Source: an uncultured Alphaproteobacteria bacterium (GTDB lineage: Bacteria; Pseudomonadota; Alphaproteobacteria; RF32; CAG-239). Taken from it: a stretch of 64,000 nt of DNA. Positions 1 through 7,786 of the stretch are shown here, in pieces. The notes beneath the pieces were generated by a model. It saw only the letters and a list, made by a program, of their open reading frames with translations, did not search any database and had not been told where the DNA came from. Position 1 is the first letter of the stretch. Each line of letters opens with the position of its first letter. The position numbers and the translations under genes were made by a program. The DNA is taken from contig CALXTQ010000013.1 in assembly GCA_944391485.1 (NCBI GenBank), positions 64,809-128,808 of the forward strand, read 5' to 3'.

Positions 1-963
1 GCCGGCGACCTGTTTGCCGCTGCGGATCTGGTACGCAGGAAATTTGTCGGCGCCGATGTCCATTTGCGCGGTTTGATCGAATTTTCCAACATCTGCAAAA
101 ACAACTGCCTGTACTGCGGTTTGAGACGGGACAACAAAGCCCTTGAAAGATACCGTATTGACAAGAACACCATTCTGGCTTTGGCAAAACATGCGAAAAG
201 CATGGGACTGAAAACGGTTGTTCTGCAATCGGGAGAAGACGTTTACTTTGATATTCCCAAAATGACGGAAATCATAGCCGGAATTAAATCTTTCGGTCTG
301 GCGCTGACCCTGAGCACAGGGGAAAAAAGCTTTCGGGAATACGAGGCTTACCGCAAAGCCGGCGCCGACCGTTTTTTGATCAGAATAGAAACAACAGACA
401 AAAAACTTTATGAAGAAAACGATCCGGGCATGAGCTGGGAACGCCGCGTCCAATGCATGCGGGACCTGAAAAAGCTCGGTTATGAACTTGGTTCGGGCTG
501 CCTTGTCGGTTTGCCGGGACAAACGACGGAATCTCTGGCCGACGATATTTTATTCTTTAAGGACATGAGCTGTGATATGATCGGTATCGGCCCGTTTATC
601 CCTCATCCGCAGACACCGCTGAAAAACGCGGCTGCCGGCAGTTTGGAAACGGCGCTGAAAGTCATGGCGATTACCAGACTTTTGCTGCCAGACATCAATA
701 TTCCCGCGACAACAGCCATGGAAACACTGGCTCCCGACGGACAGATCAGGGCGCTGCAGGCCGGCGCAAACGTTATTATGCCCAATATAACGCTGACGCA
801 GTTCCGGCAATATTACCAGCTTTATCCGGGCAAGACAACGACCGGATATACTCCGGATCAGAGTCTGCAAAAAGTCCGCGACAAAATAGCCTCCATCGGC
901 CGCACGATCGGACAAGATGCCGGACAAAGCAAAAAATGGCTTAAAGAACACAATAACCAATAA
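1..963 (+). CDS. hydE: [FeFe]-hydrogenase maturase HydE, 3' part (5' end outside window)
   Basis: Radical SAM enzyme of the HydE family, which with HydF and HydG assembles the H-cluster of [FeFe]-hydrogenase in the cytoplasm. The frame is open from base 1, so the gene starts upstream; an internal TTG at 64 is not its start. The text V-H-L-R-G-x-I-E-F-S-N followed by CKNNCLYC (bases 94-117) gives the CX3CX2C motif that binds the SAM-dependent [4Fe-4S] cluster. The downstream segment with GSGCLVGLPGQT and IGIGPFIPHPQTPL matches the HydE TIM barrel. The related BioB and PylB families share the fold, but the motif context favours HydE. It implies a hydrogenase and HydF/HydG elsewhere; none lies in the window. 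Confidence 0.9.
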   Translation, partial: AGDLFAAADLVRRKFVGADVHLRGLIEFSNICKNNCLYCGLRRDNKALERYRIDKNTILALAKHAKSMGLKTVVLQSGEDVYFDIPKMTEIIAGIKSFGLALTLSTGEKSFREYEAYRKAGADRFLIRIETTDKKLYEENDPGMSWERRVQCMRDLKKLGYELGSGCLVGLPGQTTESLADDILFFKDMSCDMIGIGPFIPHPQTPLKNAAAGSLETALKVMAITRLLLPDINIPATTAMETLAPDGQIRALQAGANVIMPNITLTQFRQYYQLYPGKTTTGYTPDQSLQKVRDKIASIGRTIGQDAGQSKKWLKEHNNQ

Positions 964-1026
964 ACAGCTTGACAATCTGACATAATAGAAAGAAAGTAGC
1001 CCCGGAAAAAACAGCGGGGACAGCAG

Positions 1027-2412
1027 ATGAAACTGAACTTTTTTAATTTAAAACACGATTTTTACGAAATATCAAAACTTTCCGGACCGATTGCCACGGC
1101 TTTTATCTCCATGGGCATTATGGGAATTGTGGATACCATAATGGTCGGAAACTACAATACGACCCAGCTAGCCTATATGGGGCTAGCCAACGCCATTTTC
1201 ATGGTTTTGTTCACTATTCCCATCAGTCTGCTGCAAGGCGTCATGATTAAGGCATCGCAAAAATTCGGCGCCCGTAAATTCGCTTCCACGGGCAAAATCT
1301 ACAACGAAGGACAAAAATATCTCGTTATTCTTTCTGTTATCTTTACGGTTATCGCCTTTCTCGGCGAACCTGTTCTCCTGCTGCTCGACCAGACCCCGGA
1401 CATGGCGGAAAACGGAGGAAAGCTGCTGGATATTATGGCTCCGTCCATTCCTTTCATCCTGTTGTTTGTCAATGCCAACTTTTTCCTGCAGTCCATCAAG
1501 CGGCCGCATATTGCCATGTACGCGGCACTGACCGGAAACATTATCAATATTATTTCCAACCGGGTGCTGATATACGGAGAACTCGGTTTTCCCGAAATGG
1601 GAGCCGCCGGCGCCGCCACGACAACTCTGGTTGTCCGCATTGCTCTGGCGCTGATTATGCTTGGCTACATTTACCGTATGAAACGCAATCCGAAACTCAA
1701 TAAGCGCTTCGGTCTGAGCAGAAGCTACGACACCTGGTGGATGGACAGCAAAAATACACGCAAAATCGGTTACGGCGTCGCCATTACGACAATCGCCACC
1801 AGCGGTTCCTTCTCCGCTGTCAATATTTTCGCCGGCTGGCTCGGCGCCGAAACTCTGGCGACGTTCGTCATCTTGTTCAGCGTTAGCAATCTGGTCTTTA
1901 TGATTTGCTTTGCCGTGGCGCAGGGAACCTCCATCGTTGTGGCAAACGCTTACGGCAGAAAGGACGCAAACGGCATTATCAGCGCCACTCTGGCCGGGTA
2001 TATCCTTTATTTTCTGACCATTACCGTCATCGGTTTTTTTGTTGTGGTTTATCCGCAGCTGATTTTCGGCATTTTTACCAATGACGAGGCTCTGATGAAA
2101 ATCATCGAATTTCTTTTGTTTTATGTTATGCTCGATTTGTTTATCGACAGTCTGCCACTGAATATCGTTACCTCACTGAACGGTCAAAGCGATGTTGAAA
2201 TTCCGACGCTCAATCAGGTCATTTCCTTTTTGCTGGTCAGGGTCTCCGGCGCTTATCTTCTAGCTTTCGGGTTCGATATGGGGCTGAAGGGACTGATTCT
2301 CGGGCTGGCCTGCGGCGGTTTGTCTTCATTGCTGCTGAACGGCGCCCGCTTTGTTTATCTGACCCGAAAAAGAGAAAAGCTCTCTTATTTGAGCAAACTT
2401 AAAGCCTTATAG
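1027..2412 (+). CDS. MATE-family multidrug/metabolite exporter
   Basis: A 461-residue inner-membrane protein with about twelve hydrophobic segments arranged as two similar halves, as in MATE antiporters that export cationic drugs or metabolites using Na+ or H+ gradients. The N-terminal segment reads LSGPIATAFISMGIMGIVDT followed by MVG, the typical opening of TM1 in this family. Length is normal. The ATG at 1027 follows a weak purine-rich stretch (GCGGGGACAG). It lies 63 bp after hydE on the same strand, so it may be read from the hydE transcript. Substrate cannot be inferred. Confidence 0.85.
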   Translation: MKLNFFNLKHDFYEISKLSGPIATAFISMGIMGIVDTIMVGNYNTTQLAYMGLANAIFMVLFTIPISLLQGVMIKASQKFGARKFASTGKIYNEGQKYLVILSVIFTVIAFLGEPVLLLLDQTPDMAENGGKLLDIMAPSIPFILLFVNANFFLQSIKRPHIAMYAALTGNIINIISNRVLIYGELGFPEMGAAGAATTTLVVRIALALIMLGYIYRMKRNPKLNKRFGLSRSYDTWWMDSKNTRKIGYGVAITTIATSGSFSAVNIFAGWLGAETLATFVILFSVSNLVFMICFAVAQGTSIVVANAYGRKDANGIISATLAGYILYFLTITVIGFFVVVYPQLIFGIFTNDEALMKIIEFLLFYVMLDLFIDSLPLNIVTSLNGQSDVEIPTLNQVISFLLVRVSGAYLLAFGFDMGLKGLILGLACGGLSSLLLNGARFVYLTRKREKLSYLSKLKAL

Positions 2413-2434
2413 CTCTTTCTGAGAGCAAACATAA

Positions 2435-2464
2435 AAAACAGGCTCCGCAAAAGGAGCCTGTTTT
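2435..2464. terminator. Bidirectional terminator between MATE gene and fprA
   Basis: A 12-bp perfect stem (AAAACAGGCTCC / GGAGCCTGTTTT) with a 6-nt loop, A-rich on the left and T-rich on the right. It sits between two convergent genes and can stop transcription from both sides. Confidence 0.85.
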
Positions 2465-2475
2465 CCTTTTTCCGC

Positions 2476-3654
2476 TTACGCGATCATTTCGCGGACACGT
2501 TCCTTAATTTGAGAAACGGCATCGCATTTCGGCGTGTATTTTTCCTCAAACGGCGCTACCGTTTCCCAGCCGAGATCCGTAAAGACCTGTTGGATCTGAT
2601 TGACAACGCCCGGCTTCCAGCCATAAGAGCCAAAAGCAAAACCCTTTTTGTTCTTCGGAGCCAGACCTTTCATATAGGCTAAAAATCCGGCTACCCGCGG
2701 AAAGAGCTGATTGTTCAGCGTCGGGGTGCCGACACAGACATATTTGGCATCAAGGAAATCTACCATAACCTCGGAAACATTTTTAACCGTCAGACAATGT
2801 TTGACAACGGGAATGCCGGCATCCTGAAAAACAGACATGACGGCTTCCGCCAAAGTGGCGGTCGCTCCCCACATCGTGTCGTAAACAACGACAGCTTTGC
2901 CTTCGTTCTGTCCGGAAGCCCATTTGGCATAACTGCCGAGAATGGCATTGACTTCTTTTTCTCCGGACCAGATACAGCCGTGTGACGGCGCAATCATTTC
3001 GATATCCAGCCCAAGGCTGCCGGCCGTGCTCAGGGCCTTTTCCGCCTGAGCGCCGAACGGAAACAGAATATTGGCATAATAGCTCTTTGCGTTTTGCATG
3101 ACGACATCAAAAGGCTCGTCCTTTACAAAAATGCTGTCGCAGGCAAAATGCTGGCCGAAACCGTCATTGGAAAGGAGAAGCTTGTCTTCCTTGACATAAG
3201 TCATCATCGAATCGGGCCAGTGCAGCATCGGCGTGGTCATAAATTCAAGCGTCCTTTTGCCGATGTTTAGCGTATCGCCGGTTTTGATAATCTGGAAGTT
3301 CCAGCCTTCAGTATCAAAATGCGCTTCCAGAGCCGATTTTCCGGCCATATTTGTAACGATTTTGGCCTGCGGCGCCAGTTTCATAATGACGGGGATATTG
3401 CCGGAATGGTCCATTTCAACATGGTTGACAATCACATATTCTATTTTTGAGAAGTCGGTCAGACTCCTGACGCGGCATATCATTTCATCCGACATATAGG
3501 CCTTTACGCCGTCAACAAGCGTGATTTTGTCATCCATAATCAGATATGAGTTGTAGGTAGAGCCGTTCGGGGTCGAATAGCCATGAAATTCCTTGAGATT
3601 CCAATCCTTGACGCCTACCCAGTAAACATCTTTTTTTACTTCTATTCCGTTCAT
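2476..3654 (-). CDS. fprA: Class A flavodiiron protein (oxygen/nitric-oxide reductase)
   Basis: A 392-residue cytoplasmic enzyme that reduces O2 to water, or NO to N2O, with electrons usually supplied by rubredoxin. The N-terminal metallo-beta-lactamase-like domain (about 1-250) has the diiron ligands: H78, E80, D82 and H83 in NHVEMDHSG, H145, D164 and H225. The C-terminal flavodoxin domain begins near residue 255 with VVVYDTMWGATATLAEA, the FMN phosphate loop. There is no extra C-terminal rubredoxin or flavin-reductase domain, hence class A. The ATG is preceded by AGGAG. It is divergent from perR-rubrerythrin, a classic oxygen-defence arrangement of anaerobes. Confidence 0.95.
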   Translation of the reverse strand: MNGIEVKKDVYWVGVKDWNLKEFHGYSTPNGSTYNSYLIMDDKITLVDGVKAYMSDEMICRVRSLTDFSKIEYVIVNHVEMDHSGNIPVIMKLAPQAKIVTNMAGKSALEAHFDTEGWNFQIIKTGDTLNIGKRTLEFMTTPMLHWPDSMMTYVKEDKLLLSNDGFGQHFACDSIFVKDEPFDVVMQNAKSYYANILFPFGAQAEKALSTAGSLGLDIEMIAPSHGCIWSGEKEVNAILGSYAKWASGQNEGKAVVVYDTMWGATATLAEAVMSVFQDAGIPVVKHCLTVKNVSEVMVDFLDAKYVCVGTPTLNNQLFPRVAGFLAYMKGLAPKNKKGFAFGSYGWKPGVVNQIQQVFTDLGWETVAPFEEKYTPKCDAVSQIKERVREMIA

Positions 3655-3687
3655 CTTAATCTCCTAATATTATGAAAATTTTATATA

Positions 3688-3716
3688 TAGATAACCCTAA
3701 AAATTGTGCTTGACAA
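3688..3716 (-). promoter_or_regulatory. Predicted sigma70-type promoter of fprA
   Basis: On the minus strand a TTGTCA -35 box (3711-3716) and a TATCTA -10 box (3688-3693) are separated by exactly 17 bp. The -35 box overlaps the -35 of the divergent perR promoter. Predicted from sequence only. Confidence 0.55.
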
Positions 3717-3737
3717 TAGCCTAAATATAATTATAAA
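3710..3737 (+). promoter_or_regulatory. Predicted sigma70-type promoter of perR-rbr
   Basis: A consensus -35 TTGACA (3710-3715) and a TATAAA -10 (3732-3737) are spaced by 16 bp. The -10 box abuts the palindromic operator at 3738, so the predicted transcription start falls inside the operator. Confidence 0.6.
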
Positions 3738-3758
3738 CAATAACAATAATTGTTATTG
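3738..3758. promoter_or_regulatory. Perfect Fur/PerR-type palindromic operator
   Basis: Two perfect inverted 10-bp half-sites, CAATAACAAT and ATTGTTATTG, surround one central A. AT-rich 10-1-10 or 7-1-7 inverted repeats with ATAAT/ATTAT-like cores are typical of Fur-superfamily sites. It lies between the predicted -10 box and the perR start codon, 17 bp before the ATG, a position suited to autorepression by the PerR-like protein encoded next to it. Confidence 0.75.
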
Positions 3759-3775
3759 ATTTTAACGGAAATGAG

Positions 3776-4156
3776 ATGAATTACTCGAGACAACGCGAAC
3801 TTATCCTCAGAGTTCTGCATAACAATATTGTCCATCCGACGGCCGATTTTGTTTACGAACTGATGAAGAAAGAGATTCCGAACATCAGCCTGGCTACGGT
3901 TTACAGAAACCTCAATCAGCTGGCTGAGGCCGGAATAATCCGCCGTATCGAAAGTCTGGACGGTGCCGTTCATTTCGACCATGATACTCACAAGCATTAT
4001 CATTTCATTTGCATTAAATGCAATAAAGTTTACGATATCCCCTATGATGTTGCTCCGGATCTTGAACAACAGGTTCTGGAAAAAACAGGGTTGGAAGTTA
4101 CAGAGCATGATATTGCCTTCAAAGGCGTCTGCCCTCATTGTCAAAACCACAATTAA
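3776..4156 (+). CDS. perR: Fur-superfamily peroxide-type regulator (PerR-like)
   Basis: A 126-residue winged-helix repressor. The DNA-recognition helix reads SLATVYRNLNQL (38-49). Two Cys pairs, C79/C82 and C119/C122, form the structural zinc site found in PerR and many Fur proteins. The His/Asp-rich stretch H66-x-D68-x5-H72/H74/H76 would supply the regulatory Fe/Mn site whose oxidation releases DNA. Target context (flavodiiron protein and rubrerythrin) favours PerR over an iron-responsive Fur, but the sequence alone does not settle it. It is followed by rubrerythrin after 22 bp, with a perfect palindrome just upstream. Confidence 0.85.
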   Translation: MNYSRQRELILRVLHNNIVHPTADFVYELMKKEIPNISLATVYRNLNQLAEAGIIRRIESLDGAVHFDHDTHKHYHFICIKCNKVYDIPYDVAPDLEQQVLEKTGLEVTEHDIAFKGVCPHCQNHN

Positions 4157-4178
4157 AAAGTTTTAAGGAGACTAAATA

Positions 4179-4718
4179 ATGGAACTTAAAGGATCTAAAA
4201 CAGAAAAAAACCTTATGGATGCTTTTGCCGGCGAATCGATGGCTCGCAATAAGTATACTTACTATGCCTCAAAAGCTAAGAAAGAAGGTTACAATATCAT
4301 TGCCGACAAATTCGAGCAGACTGCCAACAATGAAAAGGAACATGCCAAACTCTGGTTCAAGCTGTTGCACGGCGGCGAAGTTGCCGATACGATTACCAAT
4401 CTGAAAGACGCCGCGGCCGGCGAAAGATACGAATGGACCGACATGTATGACCGCATGGCCAAAGAAGCCGAAGAAGAAGGCTTTACCAAAATTGCCTTTT
4501 TGTTCAGATCCGTCGGCAAAATCGAAAAAGGCCACGAAGAAAGATATGAAGCTCTTCTGAATTCTCTGGTCGAAGGCAAAATTTTTGAACGTCCGACCAA
4601 AGTTATCTGGGAATGCGCTAACTGCGGACACCGTGTCGAAAGCCCGAAAGCTCCGGAAAAATGCCCGGTATGCGATCATCCGCAGGCTTATTTCTTTGAG
4701 CTTCAGGAAGAATTCTAA
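4179..4718 (+). CDS. rbr: Rubrerythrin (peroxide reductase)
   Basis: A 179-residue cytoplasmic non-haem iron protein that reduces hydrogen peroxide in anaerobes. The ferritin-like domain (1-135) carries the diiron ligands E19, E52-x2-H55, E82-x2-E85 and E116-x2-H119. The C-terminal rubredoxin-like domain has C146-x2-C149 and C162-x2-C165 for the mononuclear iron. It is slightly shorter between helices than the Desulfovibrio protein but has all ligand positions. Co-transcribed with perR; a clear AAGGAG precedes the ATG and a strong terminator follows. Confidence 0.95.
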   Translation: MELKGSKTEKNLMDAFAGESMARNKYTYYASKAKKEGYNIIADKFEQTANNEKEHAKLWFKLLHGGEVADTITNLKDAAAGERYEWTDMYDRMAKEAEEEGFTKIAFLFRSVGKIEKGHEERYEALLNSLVEGKIFERPTKVIWECANCGHRVESPKAPEKCPVCDHPQAYFFELQEEF

Positions 4719-4736
4719 ACCCAATTTCAGTTATAA

Positions 4737-4765
4737 GACCCCGCCTCTCCAGCGGGGTTTTTTTT
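4737..4765 (+). terminator. Terminator after rubrerythrin
   Basis: A 7-bp G+C-rich stem (ACCCCGC / GCGGGGT) with a 7-nt loop, followed by a run of T. It lies 20 bp after the rubrerythrin stop. Confidence 0.9.
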
Positions 4766-4889
4766 ACTTTGTTTCGCAATATCTGTTCTGGTGTTCGGGG
4801 AAAAATCTCTGCTCACAACTTTGACTTTGCGGTTTAAATGTCTCTGTTTTGCGGTACAATGGTTTATATTTTAAATCAGAGGACCGAAA

Positions 4890-6323
4890 ATGTTATTATC
4901 AAAACTTCTTAAAGCAGCAAATATTTCAGATATTCCGGAGAGAGATACGGAAATTACGGGGCTTACCGTAGACTCCCGCAAAGCCGAACCGGGTTTTTTA
5001 TGCGCTATTCTGGCTCAGGACCGGGAAACAGCGCAGCGCTATGCCGACAATGCGGCGGAGAACGGAACCGCGGCGCTCGTCAGCGAATATAAGGATATTC
5101 AGACCGGACTGCCGGTGTATTATGCCGAAAATGTGCGCCGCGCCATAGCCCTGATGAGCAAAAGCTTTTTTACTCCCCTTCCCGCCACGCTGACTGCCGT
5201 AACCGGAACAAACGGCAAAACCTCCACAGTGTCTTTTGTCAGACAGATTTGGAAACATGCCGGAATTTCCGGAGCCAGTTTCGGCACGCTGGGCATCGAA
5301 TCCGACGTTTTTTCGGAATATACGGGATGGACAACCGCAGACTGCGTTACTCTGGACAAAGATCTGCACAAAATCGCCGGTCTGGGCGTTACCCATGCGG
5401 CGCTTGAGGCCTCAAGCCACGGACTGGTTGAAAACCGTCTGTACGGATTGAAATTCAAATCCGCCGGTTTCACGAATCTGACTCAGGATCACCTCGATTA
5501 TCACAAAACGATGGAAAATTATTTTGCCGCCAAAACCCTGCTCTTTACAGATTATATGGAAGAAAACGGCTGCGCCGTTTTGAATGCGGATATTCCGCAG
5601 TATGCAAAACTTGAAGAAATCTGCAGGTCCCGCGGGCTGAGCATTATTTCTTACGGAAAAAACGGCAAGGATCTTCAGCTGCTGGAGCAAAATCTGCATA
5701 AAGTCGGTCAGGATCTGACAATAAAAGTCTTCGGCAAGGAATATCGGGCCGCCATGAAAATTACCGGTTCGTTTCAGGCATGGAACGCTCTTTGCGCTCT
5801 CGGCACGGCCATCGGCGCCGGGTTGGATCCGCAAAAGGCCGTTGCCGCCCTGCCCGCGCTGCAAAATCCGGAAGGCCGCATGGAACTTGTCGGCGTAACG
5901 CCGCAAGGAGCCAGTATTTTTGTGGACTTTGCCCACACTCCGGATGGTATTGAAAATGCCCTGAAGTCGCTGCGGCACCATACCGAAAACAAATTGTGGA
6001 TTGTTTTCGGCTGCGGCGGCAACAGAGACAAGACCAAACGTCCGAAAATGGGAGCTTTGGCAAAAGATCTGGCCGATAAAGTGATCGTTACCGACGATAA
6101 TCCCCGCTTTGAGGATCCGGCTCAAATCCGCCAGGAAATTCTGGCTGCCGTTCCCGGGGCAGAAGAATTCGACGACCGGGCAAAAGCCATCCGTTATGCC
6201 ATGCAGAAAGCTGACGACGGCGACGTGGTTCTTGTGGCCGGCAAAGGGCATGAAGAAGGACAAATCATCAACGGTAAGGTTTTGCCATTTAATGACAAAA
6301 AAGAAATTCTGAAAAACCTGTAA
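4890..6323 (+). CDS. murE: UDP-MurNAc-L-Ala-D-Glu: meso-diaminopimelate ligase MurE
   Basis: A 477-residue Mur ligase adding the third residue of the peptidoglycan stem peptide in the cytoplasm. The three domains are visible: an N-terminal UDP-binding domain (1-95, with VDSRKAEPG), a central ATPase with the P-loop TGTNGKTS (105-112), and the C-terminal domain with GCGGNRD and D403-N-P-R406. The DNPR motif is the known signature of ligases using meso-diaminopimelate rather than lysine. Length is normal. An AGAGGA site precedes the ATG. Oddly it stands alone between terminators, not in the usual murE-murF-mraY division cluster. Confidence 0.95.
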   Translation: MLLSKLLKAANISDIPERDTEITGLTVDSRKAEPGFLCAILAQDRETAQRYADNAAENGTAALVSEYKDIQTGLPVYYAENVRRAIALMSKSFFTPLPATLTAVTGTNGKTSTVSFVRQIWKHAGISGASFGTLGIESDVFSEYTGWTTADCVTLDKDLHKIAGLGVTHAALEASSHGLVENRLYGLKFKSAGFTNLTQDHLDYHKTMENYFAAKTLLFTDYMEENGCAVLNADIPQYAKLEEICRSRGLSIISYGKNGKDLQLLEQNLHKVGQDLTIKVFGKEYRAAMKITGSFQAWNALCALGTAIGAGLDPQKAVAALPALQNPEGRMELVGVTPQGASIFVDFAHTPDGIENALKSLRHHTENKLWIVFGCGGNRDKTKRPKMGALAKDLADKVIVTDDNPRFEDPAQIRQEILAAVPGAEEFDDRAKAIRYAMQKADDGDVVLVAGKGHEEGQIINGKVLPFNDKKEILKNL

Positions 6324-6327
6324 CTTC

Positions 6328-6356
6328 AGTCCCGGCATCGGACCGGGGCTTTTTTA
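6328..6356 (+). terminator. Terminator after murE
   Basis: The stem GTCCCGG / CCGGGGC (7 bp with one G-T pair) is followed by a T run, 5 bp after the murE stop codon. Confidence 0.8.
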
Positions 6357-6489
6357 TACGTCATCACCTCCGAAACAATATAGGAATACAGTGCCAGAAT
6401 CCTTTCGCCGCCGGCATTGCCCGCACCGCCAGGTGCAAAATCCGACATGGCGCGATGTAAAATGATGCAGAACTATCTGCTTTTGGATA

Positions 6490-6522
6490 TAAAAAAAGCT
6501 CCCACACGATAATGCAGAAGCT
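6490..6522 (-). terminator. Weak terminator after the cold-shock gene
   Basis: On the minus strand a short stem (AGCTTC / GGAGCT with one G-U pair) is followed by seven T. It is 22 bp downstream of the cold-shock stop. The stem is weak, so this is a tentative call. Confidence 0.45.
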
Positions 6523-6543
6523 AATATTGTAAAATGGCAGGCG

Positions 6544-6750
6544 TTAATCAGCCAGTTTCAGACTGCCGGCAACGGTTTTGCCTCTTTCAGTCATCAGCTC
6601 GTAGCTGATTTTGGCGCCTTCATTTAATGTTCTCAGACCCGCAGCCTGAACCGCAGAAATATGCACGAAAACATCAGACCCTCCTTCATCGGGGGTAATG
6701 AAGCCGTAACCTTTTTTATTGTTAAACCATTTTACAGTTCCTGTTGCCAT
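6544..6750 (-). CDS. Cold-shock domain protein (CspA family)
   Basis: A 68-residue single OB-fold protein binding single-stranded RNA and DNA. RNP1 (KGYGFI, 13-18) and RNP2 (VFVHI, 27-31) are intact, and length is typical. AAGGA precedes the ATG. The upstream leader of about 100 bases holds two TATAAT-like boxes on the minus strand (around 6797-6802 and 6819-6824), so the 5' untranslated region may be long, as in temperature-responsive csp genes; this was not tested. It is a single-gene unit. Confidence 0.92.
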   Translation of the reverse strand: MATGTVKWFNNKKGYGFITPDEGGSDVFVHISAVQAAGLRTLNEGAKISYELMTERGKTVAGSLKLAD

Positions 6751-6952
6751 AACTTTATCCTTTTCACAAACAGGTTAATACGCTTTTACATTATAACTGG
6801 CATTTACGCCGTTATATTATAGGTGTAATCTAACTAAAGATTAATGGCAAGCGATTTTATTGTTTCCGCAGAATATTTATGCTTGTTTTTTAGCCGGAGG
6901 CACTTATATTTTTGAAGTATTACCGTTTGTTTTAATTATGAAAGGATTGGAC

Positions 6953-7624
6953 ATGAAGAAAATATTCTATGCACTCACTTTCATTCTGCCGGCCGTTGTT
7001 TTTACCGCCGCCGGCGACAGCGAAGCCAAACACCGCGGCTATATCGACAGCGATAACCAGGTCAGCGACGAAGCCCCGGCGGCCATGGCGGTAAACCCGA
7101 GCAAGGCTTACAGAACAACCGAACAGGATTCTTACAACGACGCCGTTGACAATACAAAAAACTATGTCAGCACCAAAGCCGAAAAAGCCGGCGGTTTTAT
7201 CAGCGATAAGTCTGAAGATACAAAAGATTACGTCAAGAAAAAATACCAAAATACGAAAGATTACATAGAAAGCAAAGCTTCCGACTGCAGCTGCAGTGGC
7301 CAAAACGATGCCAAAGACTGCTGCAAAGGCAAAATGAAAGACGGCAAAAAAGATCCGAGTCATTATATGGAAAAAGTCCGGAAAAAAATAGACAAGGAAT
7401 ATGAAGAAGCCGTTTATAAAATAAACAAATCGCAGTTGAGCGGCAGCCAGAAAGAGCTTTTGAAAGAACAGGCGGAAGAAAACCGCGATCTGGCTATTGA
7501 ACAGGCCGAGAAAAGAAGCGATCTTATTTCCGAACATATGAAAGAGCGCAAAAAATTCAGAGACGATATTATGAAAGACAAATCCAACAGAAAAGCCGTC
7601 AAGGCCGTTATGGATATTCTCTGA
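6953..7624 (+). CDS. Secreted LEA/apolipoprotein-like helical protein, unknown function
   Basis: A 223-residue protein starting at the ATG at 6953 (AAAGGATTGGAC upstream), which gives a clean signal peptide MKKIFYALTFILPAVVFTAA; upstream in-frame codons add an implausible tail. After the signal come amphipathic repeats of the type N-T-K-x-Y-V and S-x-D-T-K-D-Y-V (about 60-110), resembling LEA or apolipoprotein-like 11-mers. A Cys-rich patch (CSCS and DCCKGK, about 112-130) follows, then a long charged coiled-coil-like C-terminus. Probably periplasmic. No family was recognised; the repeats suggest envelope stress or desiccation-type protection, but that is inference. Confidence 0.7.
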   Translation: MKKIFYALTFILPAVVFTAAGDSEAKHRGYIDSDNQVSDEAPAAMAVNPSKAYRTTEQDSYNDAVDNTKNYVSTKAEKAGGFISDKSEDTKDYVKKKYQNTKDYIESKASDCSCSGQNDAKDCCKGKMKDGKKDPSHYMEKVRKKIDKEYEEAVYKINKSQLSGSQKELLKEQAEENRDLAIEQAEKRSDLISEHMKERKKFRDDIMKDKSNRKAVKAVMDIL

Positions 7625-7644
7625 GTTTTTGTTTCCTAACCCAA

Positions 7645-7679
7645 AAACCCTCCGCTGACCGGCAGAGGGTTTGTTTTTT
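7645..7679 (+). terminator. Terminator after the LEA-like gene
   Basis: The stem AAACCCTC / GAGGGTTT with a 12-nt loop is followed by GTTTTTT. It ends the LEA-like gene before proS. Confidence 0.8.
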
Positions 7680-7786
7680 ATGCATAAAAACTATTCACAA
7701 ATTAAATATTCTCTGCTAAATTGGGGCGTCGCCTGCGGCATTGGGGCTGCGGGCCTTTAATTACGATATTAAAAAAGGAAACTAAA

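Noticed and set aside
6357-6489. Small gene between murE and the cold-shock gene
   Set aside because: No frame with a ribosome-binding site or plausible codon use.
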